From the NCBI RefSeq assembly GCF_947623445.1, contig NC_135245.1, positions 6,827,501-6,891,500 on the forward strand: a DNA stretch of 64,000 nt, in the 5' to 3' direction. The DNA is from Clavelina lepadiformis (Eukaryota > Chordata > Ascidiacea > Aplousobranchia > Clavelinidae). Positions 11,801 to 22,979 of the stretch are shown here, piece after piece (the first letter of the stretch is position 1; each line of letters opens with the position of its first letter). A program made the position numbers and the translations under genes. Below the pieces are notes generated by a model. It was not told the origin of the DNA, ran no database searches, and was given only the letters and a program-made list of their open reading frames with translations.

Positions 11801-14535
11801 TATATAACAATGAAGATTTTTGCTGTATGTACGTGCATTCGAAAAATTCCTTTTCTTCTTCCATGTTTGATGTAACACATAACAGCACTTAACAGTTAAC
11901 TGCAGTGCACAGGCATTACAGAGTTACGTTAGAGGTGGGACCATAAGAAATTACAGCATTGTAAAGTTCTTGTGGTATATAATTTTTAAATTTTTAGGCA
12001 ATATCTGCTCATAAACGTACCGTAACTTAGGTCACCTTACAAGTAACGAATGCAAGTTAATAATTACCACTAAATGCTTCGAAAAATAATTCGAAGTTGA
12101 ACAGTTTTATATAAATCGTATTGAAATAAAGTTTGTTAGACTTAAACTTCAAACGTTTGTTTCATATGTTTTTATATTTGGTACGAAGTTACGTGTGAGC
12201 TCGACGATGGCCGCGGGCCAATAATAAATAGGTGCCTGGCCGTAGTTTGGATTCCCCTGGTCTAAGCTACAGTAATTGCAGTGTAGTTATGAGTCTTTTC
12301 AATGTGGTGGCAGCCAACAGCAAACTTGTACATTTTAACCCCAGCTGGAGTAAAAAGTTTGGTGGTGTAATTTTTCTCTTCATTATATTTATGTAGGTTA
12401 CTCTGGCTATTATTGTCACGTTCATATTGACATACTATCAACTTACTGATGGCAGTGGAAAGAAGTTACTTATAAAAATGAAATGGAAAAAAAGTTCCGA
12501 TCTTGACATTGACCACAATTATCCTCCGGTATGTTGTTATGCCATAGGACCTAATGCCACTAGTTTTAGCTTTGCTGTGTATCTTATTTTGTAGGCTATT
12601 TACTTGCTATGCCCTTAAAGTCTATCATATCAAATCTGTTCTACAGCTGAAGCAACTAGTTAAACAAGCCACAAAAAGTTCACTTGTAACAGGATTGCAA
12701 ATTCCTACCAGTGGAGGTGCAAACAGAAGAGGTTGCTTTAAATTTTTTATTTCATAATTAGGTTAGCACTTTATGAAATGGAAGTCCAATCCATATCAAG
12801 CATAGACACAATTGTCCAAAGAGATTACAATTAGAGAGTATTATTTGTTTTTATTAAAAAACAGTTGCTATTGTTTAGTATTGCCTTAAGATTGTAAGTG
12901 CAAGTTAGATTTGTTGAGTTATAAAATACAAGCAACTGATATATCGGTTTTAATGGCACAAGATAATGCCATTGGTTGTTTATGTTTAGACAGCCATTGT
13001 AATTTTTATGTTTTGTGATAGTGATAGAAAATGCAGATGTTTAAATTTTAGAAACATACACGTCTGCTGGCTGCTGCTGGTAACAAACAATTAATGGAAC
13101 ATCTTGTCAATTTGCGTAACAGCAGAGGTGGGCAGTACCGTGGTACTTTTAGAAAAAATTACAGAATTACTTTTTTCAAAAAATATAAGTTGGTTGCAGT
13201 AATTTTGAAATGATTACTTCAAGGTTTTGAATAAACATATCTTTTAAAACTTGCCAAGAGTGAGTTCACATATTTTTTTGACCTGAAGTAACCTTCAGCA
13301 GGGTCCAAATATCGGCAAAAATTGCACTTGCAACAGAATCGTCTGTACAAAAAGTACCTACCGGCAAAGTACTGGGCTAATCGTCATAATTAGCCCTTGT
13401 TCCTATGGAATTCTCGTATAGATCTGATGATATTATAATGTTATTTGTCTTCTATTTTTGTTGTTTATCAACAAGCGTTGTGCTATATTTTGGCCGTGTT
13501 TAGTATACACAAACCAGTTTTGATTACTTCCGAATTAGTCATTCGTACTACAGCGTTCAATGCATTAGTTCTGATATTTTCAGTCTGATGCAGCTTGTTC
13601 TGTGCTCTGAAAACTGTAACCGTTTTGTTGAAAATCAAAATATATCAATATTCAAGACATTGATAGTTTGGTTTTGGTGCTGTGATGCTTAACTGGCTAT
13701 CAGGGGTTAATGAATGCACTATCAATGGAGTCAGATTAGCGAACAATCGATCAAGCAATAACTAATAACCCCTACAGAACTCACAGTTAGCAGAGTACCA
13801 AACTACTTTTTGTAAATAGTGCCGAATACCTGAACTGTTTGTACATTTTTTGCAAAATACCAGTACCGTTACCAATGATACTTTCAAAGTACTTACTGCC
13901 CAATAGTGATTTTTTTTTATCTGGTCAACTCTTATGTTTTTATAAAAAAATGAGTTTGCTTGTGCTAACTGCAAAATTATGAATACTTTGTGTGTTGTGT
14001 TATGTTGGACTAGAAATGGAAGTAGGGTTGTAGGTTATGTCATGCATTACAATAAATGACGCAGTGGAAGCTCTTTAACTCAACTTGTTGTACTCACTAA
14101 GTGGTCATGGTAAAGTTAATAATAAAATCTATTACCTGTATACTGTACCAACTTTGAATAACTCCAACTTTCAATGTGTCAGCATACTTTGACCATTCCT
14201 TGAGATTCTGAGCTTCAACCGAATGTTCTTCGTGTAAAAATATGTGCTCTTATGTATTATTTCTTTTCACAGCATCACTGTTAACCCAGAGTATATACAG
14301 CAATGAACCATCTCGTAGAAGAAAAAGCCTTGCAGTAATGGCAGGTTTGCACCGTGTACAAATGATGCTTCTTATTACATGTTTTCCCTCTCTAAAATTG
14401 CTGGGATAAGTTATCTTTTATTTATCTAATAAATCTTTTTTTTTAGATCTTCAACGGTCATCAGTTTTGCGTAATGCTTCAAGCATTGCAGCAAATCAGG
14501 AAACTGAACCAAGGCAAGATTCAAAAAATCCTTGA
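2876..14535 (+). CDS. CATSPERB: Cation channel sperm-associated auxiliary subunit beta (CATSPERB-like), 5' end incomplete
   Basis: CatSper beta is a single-pass accessory subunit of the sperm flagellar Ca2+ channel, with a large extracellular part and a short cytoplasmic tail. Exons read with matching phases: 3870-3979, 5067-5480, 5614-5846, 6870-7105, 7209-7350, 7625-7742, 8843-8998, 10219-10411, 10565-10740, 10997-11127, 12397-12528, 12647-12731, 14273-14344, 14447-14535 (761 aa in frame). Less certain 5' exons end at 3091 and begin at 3246; the junction from the latter into 3870 is not phase-resolved. Family signatures seen: KVGCPP (about 8864), GNYTLKVVAGG, FECRIDSPCG, and EFFVVIEASNRGVDSSTNCD followed by a membrane segment (VTLAIIVTFILTYY, 12397 onward) and a basic tail. 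Vertebrate CATSPERB is about 1100 aa, so roughly 300 N-terminal residues are unaccounted for. Other CatSper ectodomain subunits (delta, epsilon) are the alternatives. Confidence 0.78.
5905..6490. repeat. Intronic inverted-repeat element with TTAATAC(A/T)TCCA units
   Basis: Between the exons ending at 5846 and starting at 6870. The left part (about 5925-6065) has five copies of a unit like CGCTTAATACATCCA. The right part (about 6405-6480) carries similar units in reverse orientation, for example AAGTATTAACTGG, whose complement is CCAGTTAATACTT. The arrangement resembles the foldback element at 648-1572, but the units are different and more diverged. Boundaries are approximate. Confidence 0.45.
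11348..12259. mobile_element. hAT-like non-autonomous element in a CATSPERB intron
   Basis: The left end CAGGGTTTTCCAAACT and the complement of the right end CAGGGGAATCCAAACT form 16-bp terminal inverted repeats matching at 13 positions. CAGGG(G)..CCAAACT is typical of Charlie/hAT termini. Flanking octamers TTTTAAAC and GTCTAAGC match at only five positions, so any target duplication has decayed. No transposase reading frame is visible in the 912 bp. Confidence 0.6.
13123..13908. mobile_element. hAT-like MITE (CAGAGGTGGGCAGTAC family), CATSPERB intron
   Basis: The left end reads CAGAGGTGGGCAGTACC. The right end complement reads CACTATTGGGCAGTAAG, an imperfect inverted repeat sharing the GGGCAGTA core. 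A second member of this family at 54228-54706 has a perfect 8-bp target duplication, which supports the assignment. The right boundary here is less sure because no duplication is seen. Confidence 0.5.
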
Positions 14536-14549
14536 GGTAACAACACAGT

Positions 14550-14555
14550 AATAAA
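14550..14555 (+). terminator. Poly(A) signal AATAAA for the CATSPERB-like gene
   Basis: AATAAA lies 15 nt after the stop codon at 14533-14535, so the 3' UTR would be very short. Confidence 0.5.
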
Positions 14556-15871
14556 GCAGATTTCATGATATTCGTGCAGTACTCAATACATATGTTACAC
14601 ATATAGTTCATATGCAATAGTTTAGTTAACAAAACTCTTTTTGTTTATACTACTTATATTCCTGTTAAACTTTTTTTACTTGAACGTTATTAATGGGATG
14701 TTTTACTAATTTACCCAGCTGCTTGATCTTTACGTTGGTTGGAAGTTTGCAATTAACCATAAATTTCTGACTTTCATTTTTATAAGGTTATGCATTGCAC
14801 GAAGAGTACCACAAACAGCAGTCAGGCAACATAACTGTTTTATTCTGTATTATTGTTATTTTCTGTATTACAAAAAGCATATGAACAAAGATAATGTTCT
14901 ATATTAATTCAGTACTAGCCACATTAATTGCAAAAGAGGGTTGAGTGACTCAATCTTAGCTTCTTAAGTTGGGCACAAGTAGTATAGCACAAGTTCGTAT
15001 AAATATGACCTTTGTTTCAAATAAAAATTCAGTAATTTCACCTCAAAGATGTTTACACTTAGAAAATAAGAATGAAACTTATCTGAACAAAATCAGCGCA
15101 ATAAAAAACAGGTTTTAAAGACAGACAGTTATTAAAGTTTTAAATGGCTCAATAGCAGAGTTTCTCAATTTTGAAAAATGTGGCCTTTCCCACTAATTTC
15201 ATAAAAATTATGATACAATCAATGTTCACTTGCATATATACACACAGTACAAACATCTGTATAGTAGAAAATGAACATGCAGTTTGATTGACAGTCAACA
15301 AATTCTAACATTTATAACATTCATTATGAAGTACAGTCTAGCACAGCGTTAAATGATTTAGCAGACAAAGCACATGTTGGCAGGACACATTGTTTTTGAT
15401 AACTTGCTACAATGCATAACATAACATTATAAACAGAAGTAGCTTTGTCAAACGTTTGTGGCTGCAAACTTAAAACGCAATTGGAATATATTAATTAATT
15501 GTTCAGCTTTAAAACCTAAGATGAACCATATCAATATTTTTAACAACAATGTTACATTAAAGAAAGATAATATTTAAAAAAAGCACAACACCTTTAATAT
15601 AACTGACATACTGTATTAGCATTATCAATACAGCATTTTTTTCTAAATACAGTAAATGCTTCAAATGGAACTCCTGCTGTGAAATCAAACAAACTTTAGA
15701 TAGCTACAGTATTTGGACTAATATAATTATTCAATCTTTAAAACCAATGAATTATAAAAATATAATACTTACGGAAGTAAGTAATTGAAATACAAGTATG
15801 GTACAATAATACTGTTAATAAAAGAAAATAAAAAACATAAAGGTATTGGAATTGCATATTGAAAACATTAG
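14556..15871. other. Convergent intergenic region
   Basis: Gene-free, AT-rich sequence between the 3' ends of the CATSPERB-like gene (+) and FBXO48 (-). Nothing else is supported. A CAGAGTTTCTCAATTTTG stretch near 15157 looks like a lone hAT terminus. Confidence 0.5.
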
Positions 15872-16451
15872 CTATCTGTTTAGTTCACATTGTAAAATGT
15901 CTTCCCAATCTGTTTTTGAGAACTTGCACTGAGATGGCATGTTCTTCAGGTCCTTGTATGAGTTAATATTACTGAAACTTCCATTTAACCACTTTGCTTT
16001 GTTTTTCAATGTAATGTATCTTTGAATGGCAAGCGTCTTTATACAGTGAAATAATGTATTTAAGAAGTACAACAACCTTGCAATTATCATAAACACATTA
16101 CAGTAAGACACAGAAGCATAAGTTACCTTGTAAGACATTGCATTTAGTGCTAGGTAATCTTCAGTCCCAGTTAATGATTTGTAAATAATACGCCATATAT
16201 AATCGGACTCACTAATCAACTCATTCCAAGTTCTGGAAACCTATGGGAGACAATTTCTTGTTAACAACATGTTGTGAAGAGGTATTGTTTATTTTTTAAA
16301 TCTTGGCATAAACATAGAAATACAAATTTACCTGAGAAGCTGAAGACAAACTGCATATGTCAAGTTGACCCAAAATATCCTCTGAAAGTGACAATGGTAG
16401 ATATATGGTAAAATCTCCAACTGAATCGTTAACGTCTACCACCATCTGCAT
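15872..16451 (-). CDS. FBXO48: F-box only protein 48
   Basis: F-box proteins tether substrates to SKP1-CUL1 ubiquitin ligases. Three exons: 16451-16332, 16240-16127 and 16036-15872, giving 132 aa (vertebrate FBXO48 is about 155). The F-box covers residues 18-55: LPLSLSEDILGQLDICSL, then SQVSRTWNELISESDYIWR, with the usual L-P start, hydrophobic core and tryptophans. The C-terminus (KAKWLNGSFSN, then DWEDILQCELNR) matches the FBXO48-specific tail and separates it from other F-box families. The second intron is only 90 nt, has no in-frame stop and keeps the frame, so retention would yield 162 aa; family alignment argues for removal. The first ATG sits inside a possible acceptor (TTTTTATGCAG), so translation may instead start at the ATG at 16445 or in an upstream exon. 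Confidence 0.85.
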
Positions 16452-19319
16452 AAAAACTGTATTAATTGTTGTAATATGTTTAATATAAAACGTTTCACAA
16501 TACTCACACAGCTATTCAGTTTTGATTGCAAAACAAAAATGGTTTATAATCAATAAAAGTTCAAAATTTTGTAGTGTGGGATCAGAATCTATACCCTAAG
16601 ACTTTGTGAATTCTTTGCATCCTGAGTTCAAACTTTGGGTGAAAATTTCTCACCACTTAAGCCCAGGTTGTCAAGCTTGCCTGCGTTTATATTTTACTTA
16701 ACGTTGTGGTTATACCTGAATTTGTAAACTGAATGTTCACTAGAGTTACTGCAAGTGCTGTAGTTTGTTCTTTGTGTGCATTATACAAACTGAAGCTTTA
16801 GGCCTTGTATGCACATTGCACAATGTTTGCACCATTGTCTTGTACTGTTTGATATAAATTTGAAAGTTCTTACGGCAAAACTATCTTGTCTGTGTTATTT
16901 ATTTAGAGAGATGGTACACAAGTACGAGTTATTAGCACCTGAACAGGTACAAGCAATTAAAATTCTACCACAAAACACACATCAAATATTTGAATTTGTT
17001 CTTAATCGAGTTAGTTAATCAAAAGACTCACAACAATATATCTGTAACTAGGTAAGTTATTTAAACAAGAGTTGAAAGCTGAAACATTAATATTAAAGTG
17101 AAGCCTTGGCACGTTGCATAAAAAGGCATGTAATTGATTTTTGTACACCAAAACAGGAAAACCAACAAATTCAGTAGGCCTATTGTATAGTATAATCGCT
17201 AGTGTGTATATGCCATAGTCGGTGTATCCACAATTCATCACAATTACCGTAGTTGAAGGGAATATAGAGTTTGATTTCCTAATGGCAATATTATACTTTT
17301 TATTTGATTCATACTGTCTATCTTTTAGTCCACTTGTGGACCACAGAAACAGGATCCCGGTCCCTATAGGATGGAGTTTCTTTTTTTGCGGTTTTCGGCT
17401 GTTAATACTCGTGTTTTTAATGTTAGGGAACATGCCCTCTACATCTTCCAGCGGTGTAGTGGTTTCGTTATTTTGGACTTAATTTCGTTAAACTTAGGAA
17501 TTATTTTTTTGGGCTGGTGGCGATGCTAAACTACCATTTTAAGGCACAATTCTATTATTGCTATCCCGCATGTTTTAAGCCCTTGGGTTTTGCCACTTTT
17601 TCCTGCTCGTTAATTGTTTGTGAGCATGTGTTTTATTGTGCTATAACTGCAACGGTTAGCATCCTAACTTTCGCTCCGCACAGTTCATGGCGAAAAATAA
17701 AGAATTTCATATACAACCGAGCTTAAGCACCCGACCGGTACTACTTTATTTAACACTCTAAACATAGCCTGTATGTTACAGGAGTACGACAACTAACATA
17801 CAGTAAATACAAATAAGTAACTATCTAACGTATTTACCTCGTTTTAACACAACTTTTCTTATAAACCTCTCTTTTCATGGCAGCCAGCAAAACCAATACT
17901 TTCTTATTTGTAAACAAACCCTTCAACGTACGCATTGCCAATGGCCATTTAAAAATGACGTAAATATTATATTATGACGTACAAAACTTTTTTATATTGT
18001 AGGGTTAACGCAGTTATAAGTTTAATTCCATTTTTTAAATATAAAAATAGAATTTATTCGGAAAATTTAAATCCGGGTTAAATAGTAATTGGTGCACTTT
18101 ATACCATTAAAAAGAGTCATACTTTTCAAAGTTCAGTATCAAATAATGATTGCGATATTGATAGAAATCGTCAAATAAATAGACATCTTAGGGTAGTATT
18201 GTGGAAAAGCGAGGGTTTGCATTGCAACTAAACCATGGCTTGCTATAATTAATTAATTATATAGTAAGCCATGAATTAAACTTGATGCAGATTAACACAA
18301 ATTGGAACTTTTCAAATAAAACAGTAAAAAACGGAAATTAGTAAACTGGAAATAACCTACACAAACTACATCAAGTTAAAGGAATTTTTTCAAACTGGAA
18401 TAATTAGCTAGGCTAGTTCCAGAACTAGGCCCAAGCATAAGAATGTCAGAATGTTTTAGACCTAGAACAGAAATTTATCCAGGTGAATACCATAATCAGG
18501 TAACTAGACAACCTGGTCTAAACTAAATATTTATAATGGATAATCCAAACGAGTGAATGCACATTTACTCCCAGAAACGATTGAAGTTGTCGGTGTGTTA
18601 ACTTTTGCATGCATGTACAGTACTTACCAAATTGATGATCATCCGTGGCTCATTTAACCACCATTCAGTTAACCGGTCACCTGATCAATCAGCTTTTTGA
18701 CGAAATGAAAGACTAAAACAAACGAAGTGTGAAGCTTGTACCTATTCTCAATAATGTTACTTTGCTTGTAGTTCATTGTTAAACATTAAATCCTTGGATA
18801 TAGCACTATGTTAAAATTTTGAGGTGGCTTCAAATTTGCTTTTCCACTCAACTTCTAAAAACATTGTGCTAACTAGATTGGATAATCAAGGCAGCATTGT
18901 AGTAAGTTTATACATTTCATAACCAATTTTATTACATGTACCATTTTGGTTCTTAACGCAAAGTGCTTTAAGATGAATAAAAAAATGAACACTGAACAGT
19001 ACAAACGTCCTGCTCAAAATCTATTTTAACGAGAAAGACAGACCCTGCTGGCTGCAACAGTTGAATTTTGTTTGTTGTTGTTGTTTTTTCATATTGTTCT
19101 ATGCAGACATGTGCCACAAGTTAGTAGTAAAAACGTTTGACTCTAGCAAATGAATTTTTGCAAGAGCTTGCATGCCATTTTGAAATGCCTTGTGTGGCAT
19201 GTGTTGGTTGTGTTTGTACAATTAAACTTCAAAGCAGAAATTTTTATTGTGATATGTTTTACACAGATTCATTGAAACACTTTATTATATTTGCTACTTT
19301 TAACTACTACTGACTTATC
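16452..19319. other. Intergenic region between divergent FBXO48 and VTA1
   Basis: No supported gene. Open stretches on both strands around 17011-17480 have no recognisable family. A repeat copy lies at about 17505-17710, and a near-palindrome (CATGGCTTGCTATA and its complement) at 18234-18273. Promoters for both flanking genes should lie here, but I see no diagnostic element. Confidence 0.5.
17505..17710 (+). repeat. Dispersed repeat, copy 1
   Basis: Shares ordered blocks with 24855-25510: GGTGGCGATGCTAAACTACC here resembles GGTGGCTCTGCTAACATACC there, and CCGCACAGTTCATGGCGAAA here resembles CTGCACAGTTAATGGTGAAA there. The copy is shorter than the second one. The class is not identified. Confidence 0.5.
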
Positions 19320-20186
19320 ATGGCTGACCTGTTGCCAGCTCCCCCATCGCTACGAATTATGGAACGTTACATCAAAGTTGGCGTTGAGATATCCCGTCGT
19401 GACCCAGTAGTATCCTACTTCTGCAACTTTTACGCTCTTCAAGCTGGAATGAAAACAAACTACAAAGCAAATCCTGAGGCAAAGAAATTTCTTTTCACTT
19501 TTATGGATAAAATTGAAGAACAGAAAAAAGTTTTGAAAGCTAATCCAGAATATAACGAAGCAATTTCGGAGGACATTGCTGGACAGGCTTTGGTAGAAGC
19601 TGTTGCAATGAAGTTGTTTTTCTGGGCAGATGGCCAGGATCGTACAGGTGTGTTTAACAAGCATGTTGTCAAATCATTTTATACTGCTTCAATTCTGTTC
19701 GATGTCTTGGAGGCGTTTGAGGAGCCCATATCAGATGAAGCTAAAACACATAGAAAGTATGCTCAGTGGAAAGCCACTTACATACACAACTGTTTAAAGA
19801 ATAATGAGAAGCCAGTTCCTGGTCCAATTGGGGGATTAGAGCATCCTGATGACATACAACATCAAGTAGATGAACCAACTACGTCAACCACATCTTACAA
19901 TGATGCACAAGGTTTCCCAGGTGGTTCAAGCCAGAGTGAAATTCCAGAAACTTCGGCCAAACCCCAGCCTGCTCCAAGATCAGCTGTATCACAGCAACCA
20001 GAAGCAAGTTCATCGTATGATGATCCAAGTGTTTCTTCACCCAATTCTACCCTTTCTCATGAAGACTTCAGGGATGCTGAGAAACTTTGCAAATATGCTG
20101 CTAGTGCTTTGCAGTATGAAGATGTTTCAACAGCTATAAACAATTTGGAGAAATGCTTACGGCTATTGCGTTCCGGACAGCAATAA
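19320..20186 (+). CDS. VTA1: Vacuolar protein sorting-associated protein VTA1 homolog (LIP5)
   Basis: VTA1/LIP5 binds ESCRT-III subunits through N-terminal MIT-type domains and activates the VPS4 ATPase through a C-terminal VSL domain, helping disassemble ESCRT-III at endosomes. The 288-aa frame starts MADLLPAPPSLRIMERYIKV. The N-terminal helical region (about 1-160) contains DPVVSYFCNFYALQAG and the WADGQDRTG motif. A proline/serine-rich linker follows (about 165-240). The VSL-like helical pair is at the end (about 245-288), with DAEKLCKYAASALQYED. Vertebrate VTA1 is about 307 aa, so this is full length. It has no introns, unlike the multi-exon genes around it, yet I see no poly(A) tract or duplication that would mark a retrocopy. 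The frame is intact and the codon pattern is normal, so it is probably functional. Confidence 0.93.
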   Translation: MADLLPAPPSLRIMERYIKVGVEISRRDPVVSYFCNFYALQAGMKTNYKANPEAKKFLFTFMDKIEEQKKVLKANPEYNEAISEDIAGQALVEAVAMKLFFWADGQDRTGVFNKHVVKSFYTASILFDVLEAFEEPISDEAKTHRKYAQWKATYIHNCLKNNEKPVPGPIGGLEHPDDIQHQVDEPTTSTTSYNDAQGFPGGSSQSEIPETSAKPQPAPRSAVSQQPEASSSYDDPSVSSPNSTLSHEDFRDAEKLCKYAASALQYEDVSTAINNLEKCLRLLRSGQQ

Positions 20187-20687
20187 GGTTCAAATTAAAA
20201 ATTGGAATTTTACAAATTATATATATACTGTTTAGCAGTTGCATGAAGTTTTTGTTGTGCTCAGTATGGTCAATTAACACAAATGACGATGTGATGTTGT
20301 GTACGTACCATTTTGGTTGTCACTTTTATTAGTTAAATACTTTCTATGCAAATTTACTTCTATCACCATCTCTAGAGGTAATTTACTAAGCTGTGATCAT
20401 GAAGTTGGGGTAAGTCTGCAAGGGAATTTTGTGGTCAATAACTGAGACATTTTTCAAGTATTAACAATTGAATTTATTGGAAATTAGTTGCTGCTAGCTT
20501 AAAAATATCTCGAAAGAGCCAATAACTGGTGAATACTCCATTTAAGTGTCAACCAATCAACACATCACGTGGCAGTGAGTAAAACATATTCGTTGAGGTT
20601 TGTAGTGGATAATAGTTTCTCCGTAAGTAAAGCTACTCTGTTGTTATTTTGCACCACATGCAATTAAATTGTACAGTAGTAGTTTCA

Positions 20688-20693
20688 AATAAA
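20688..20693 (+). terminator. Candidate poly(A) signal for VTA1
   Basis: AATAAA about 500 nt after the VTA1 stop. Another AATAAA occurs about 55 nt further on. Which one is used cannot be told from sequence. Confidence 0.35.
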
Positions 20694-21167
20694 TTCATGC
20701 TAAATAACTTTATTACACTCTAATTGTAACATACTGTAAATCGCAATAAATTGTTTACCAGAGTTCAACATTTTTTTTACTTCATTGTACATTTAATAAT
20801 AATGTTTTAATATTTTTGCATGTAATGTTGTATAGCAATACTAGACTAGTCACTATGAAAGTCCTTTGATTATCTTCCTGAATTTCAACACATAGCACTG
20901 CAACTTCTGGACTTTGTGACCAGGCGTTTAAACACAAAATGAACATAGCTGCTAACAATCAGTAGTAGTCCTAGCTACTAACAGTTAAAACCTAAGGTAA
21001 ACTGAAGAAGGCACATTACATACATGCATTCAACAACAAAAATTTGCAACACGTTTCCACAAACAATGAAATCGGTACAAAGCTTCAGAGCAGTAGGATC
21101 ACACTGAGTGTGATCACTGTAAGATCCTTCGTCCCAATTGACTCTTCGTAACATTGATCATTTAAGC

Positions 21168-21599
21168 CTAAGGGTAATTAGACTTTTTCATACCATGTAA
21201 AACCTGAAGAGTTTCACTAGCTCTCTGAAATGCTTCAAATTTCTAGGAACAAATAACACAATTGCTATAAGTATGTAACTATATACTTCATGAAATAAAC
21301 AGCTGAACACTTACATTTAGGTTTAGCTTCAATAAAGTTGTGGAATCTTTTAACTGGTCCAGTATGTGTGAAGTGTCAATGGAACAATTGATTTCATTGC
21401 AGGAATCTTTAGATGTAAGTGGGCTTGGATTATATTTTTTAATCATGTCCAGGTTGTGCTGCAGTCTATTGCTCTCCAATGCTTCTATCTGTTGTGGATA
21501 ACTCCCCCTCATCTCTGCCACGGCATATTCCAAATCCTTCAGAGAACTCTGACTTAGATGAGATAAGACCTGACCATCTCCTTCCACAATTGTATTCAT
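21168..21599 (-). CDS. Small unrecognised helical protein, two exons
   Basis: Exon 1 is 21599-21315 and exon 2 is 21242-21168. The donor is AAT|GTAAGTG and the acceptor TTCCTAG|AAA, both in phase 0, giving 119 aa. The protein is mostly predicted-helical: residues 10-60 include LKDLEYAVAEMRGSYPQQIE and ESNRLQHNLDMIKKY, and the C-terminus has KFEAFQRASETLQVLHGMKK. There is no signal peptide, membrane segment or zinc motif. I do not recognise the family; small coiled-coil subunits of lysosome-positioning or kinetochore complexes look like this, but that is only a guess. It converges on VTA1 with a gap of about 1 kb. The start is the first ATG in the open frame; an upstream coding exon cannot be excluded. 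Confidence 0.55.
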
Positions 21600-22061
21600 T
21601 GTTTCAAATTGTCAATTGTTAAAATAAGTTAGACCTGTATTTTACACACCAAGTGGTTGCAACTTGGACAAGCACCACAAAAGCAGAAGGTATGGAGATT
21701 GTATTCATCTAAAACAGCAATTTGATTGGAACATTGTTTGTTCTTAATAAAACCATAGTCTTAACCTTACAAGTGCAAAATGTTGCATTATAATCTTTTT
21801 ATTTTATGCTCTGAGGATGAACAAAGATTGTTCAAAACACATTACCCTTGTTGATGAATTCAATACTTGTTGCTTTTAAATATTGTGTTACTTATTGCAA
21901 CCTCTTGGTAAGTGAAATTGTTAAAATGTTTCTAACTGAATTAAAAGTAGCAAAAGACACAAAGATAGGATTCTGTATTATAAAGATGTTTGAAAACTAC
22001 AGTATATAACAATATGGCAAAATACTTAATAGATCGCTATTTTATAAGTGTTAAGGTTGAA

Positions 22062-22094
22062 ACCGATTTGTAATACCAAGTATTACAAATCGGT
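22062..22094. repeat. Perfect 15-bp hairpin with 3-nt loop
   Basis: ACCGATTTGTAATAC, then CAA, then GTATTACAAATCGGT: a perfect inverted repeat with a minimal loop. No gene or element explains it. Confidence 0.8.
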
Positions 22095-22721
22095 ACAAGT
22101 ACAACTAATGCAGAAATGTTCATGATTTTGGTTCATTAGTATAACTAAAACAGTTAGCATGCTTTTTATCAGAGTGTAATATGAGAATGATCGAAAAGCA
22201 ACAAAGACAAAAGAAAAGTTTAACTTTTACTGCAAAAATAAGAATAAAATTTTAACCTCAGAAAAACTTTTTACTGCAAAATGAGTTTAGCAGTGATATA
22301 AAAATAGTTTACTTGATTGATATCGAAAATACACTTAGACAATTGATAAAGATGTAAAATCACAAGAATAAATCTTCATTGTGGTTATCCTACAACCAAT
22401 GGAGTTTTGCTATACCTGGGTAATGATGAAATACAGCAGGAGAGACTCAAGGTCACAAAAATCAACCTGTATTAAGACAGTTGGTTGTTAAGAACATCAT
22501 GACAGTTCCAAAAAAATGTCAGATGCATGATTACATTTAGAAGGCCAGGCTTGTAAAAATGCAAACCGGGTTAGATTGTGGTACTGTTCTATTACTCTTG
22601 AGCAAGGTTTGAACAATACTTGCTTCTGTTCAGAGGTCCTGATAAACAGTTCCAAACTCGGGCAATATATAAAAAAAAACAAATAAAATATACGTATCCA
22701 TTGAAATCTGTACAAAAACAA

Positions 22722-22815
22722 GCTCGGGTAACCGGGGCTTGAGCGGTGAAATATCATAGCTGAGTTTAACCCATGCAAAGACTCCTCAGTCCGAGAATAA
22801 AGATTGTGATACCAT
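22722..22815 (+). repeat. SINE body/tail fragment
   Basis: Contains GCAAAGACTCCTCAGTCCGA followed by ATAAAGATTGTGATACC. This matches the tail of the tRNA-headed SINE at 32866-33033 (read on its minus strand: GCAAAGATTTTCCTCAGTCC, then ATAAAGATTGTGAT). The tRNA-like head is not visible here, so it is 5' truncated or diverged. A related fragment (GCTCGGTAACCGGG) is at 23470-23530. Confidence 0.55.
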
Positions 22816-22979
22816 ACAAAACCTCAATTAACCACTAAATTATGAGAAAGACAACAATTCAGTACGTTACAGTTTGATGTCATATGACAAACAAAAAGCA
22901 AGCAGAATGAACACGTATGCAAGATATGTAAAGTAAGAATTGACATAATGACACAAAGTAATAACACCTGAATGCAACA

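Noticed and set aside
15157..15200. Possible hAT terminus (CAGAGTTTCTCAATTTTG)
   Set aside because: Single end only, no partner found within a few kb.
16809..17018. Short plus-strand frame ending QIFEFVLNRVS
   Set aside because: Could be a last exon, but no partner exon, family or conserved motif was found.
17011..17433. 140-codon minus-strand frame
   Set aside because: No recognisable motif, overlaps an equally long frame on the other strand, and has no splice context or homologous block.
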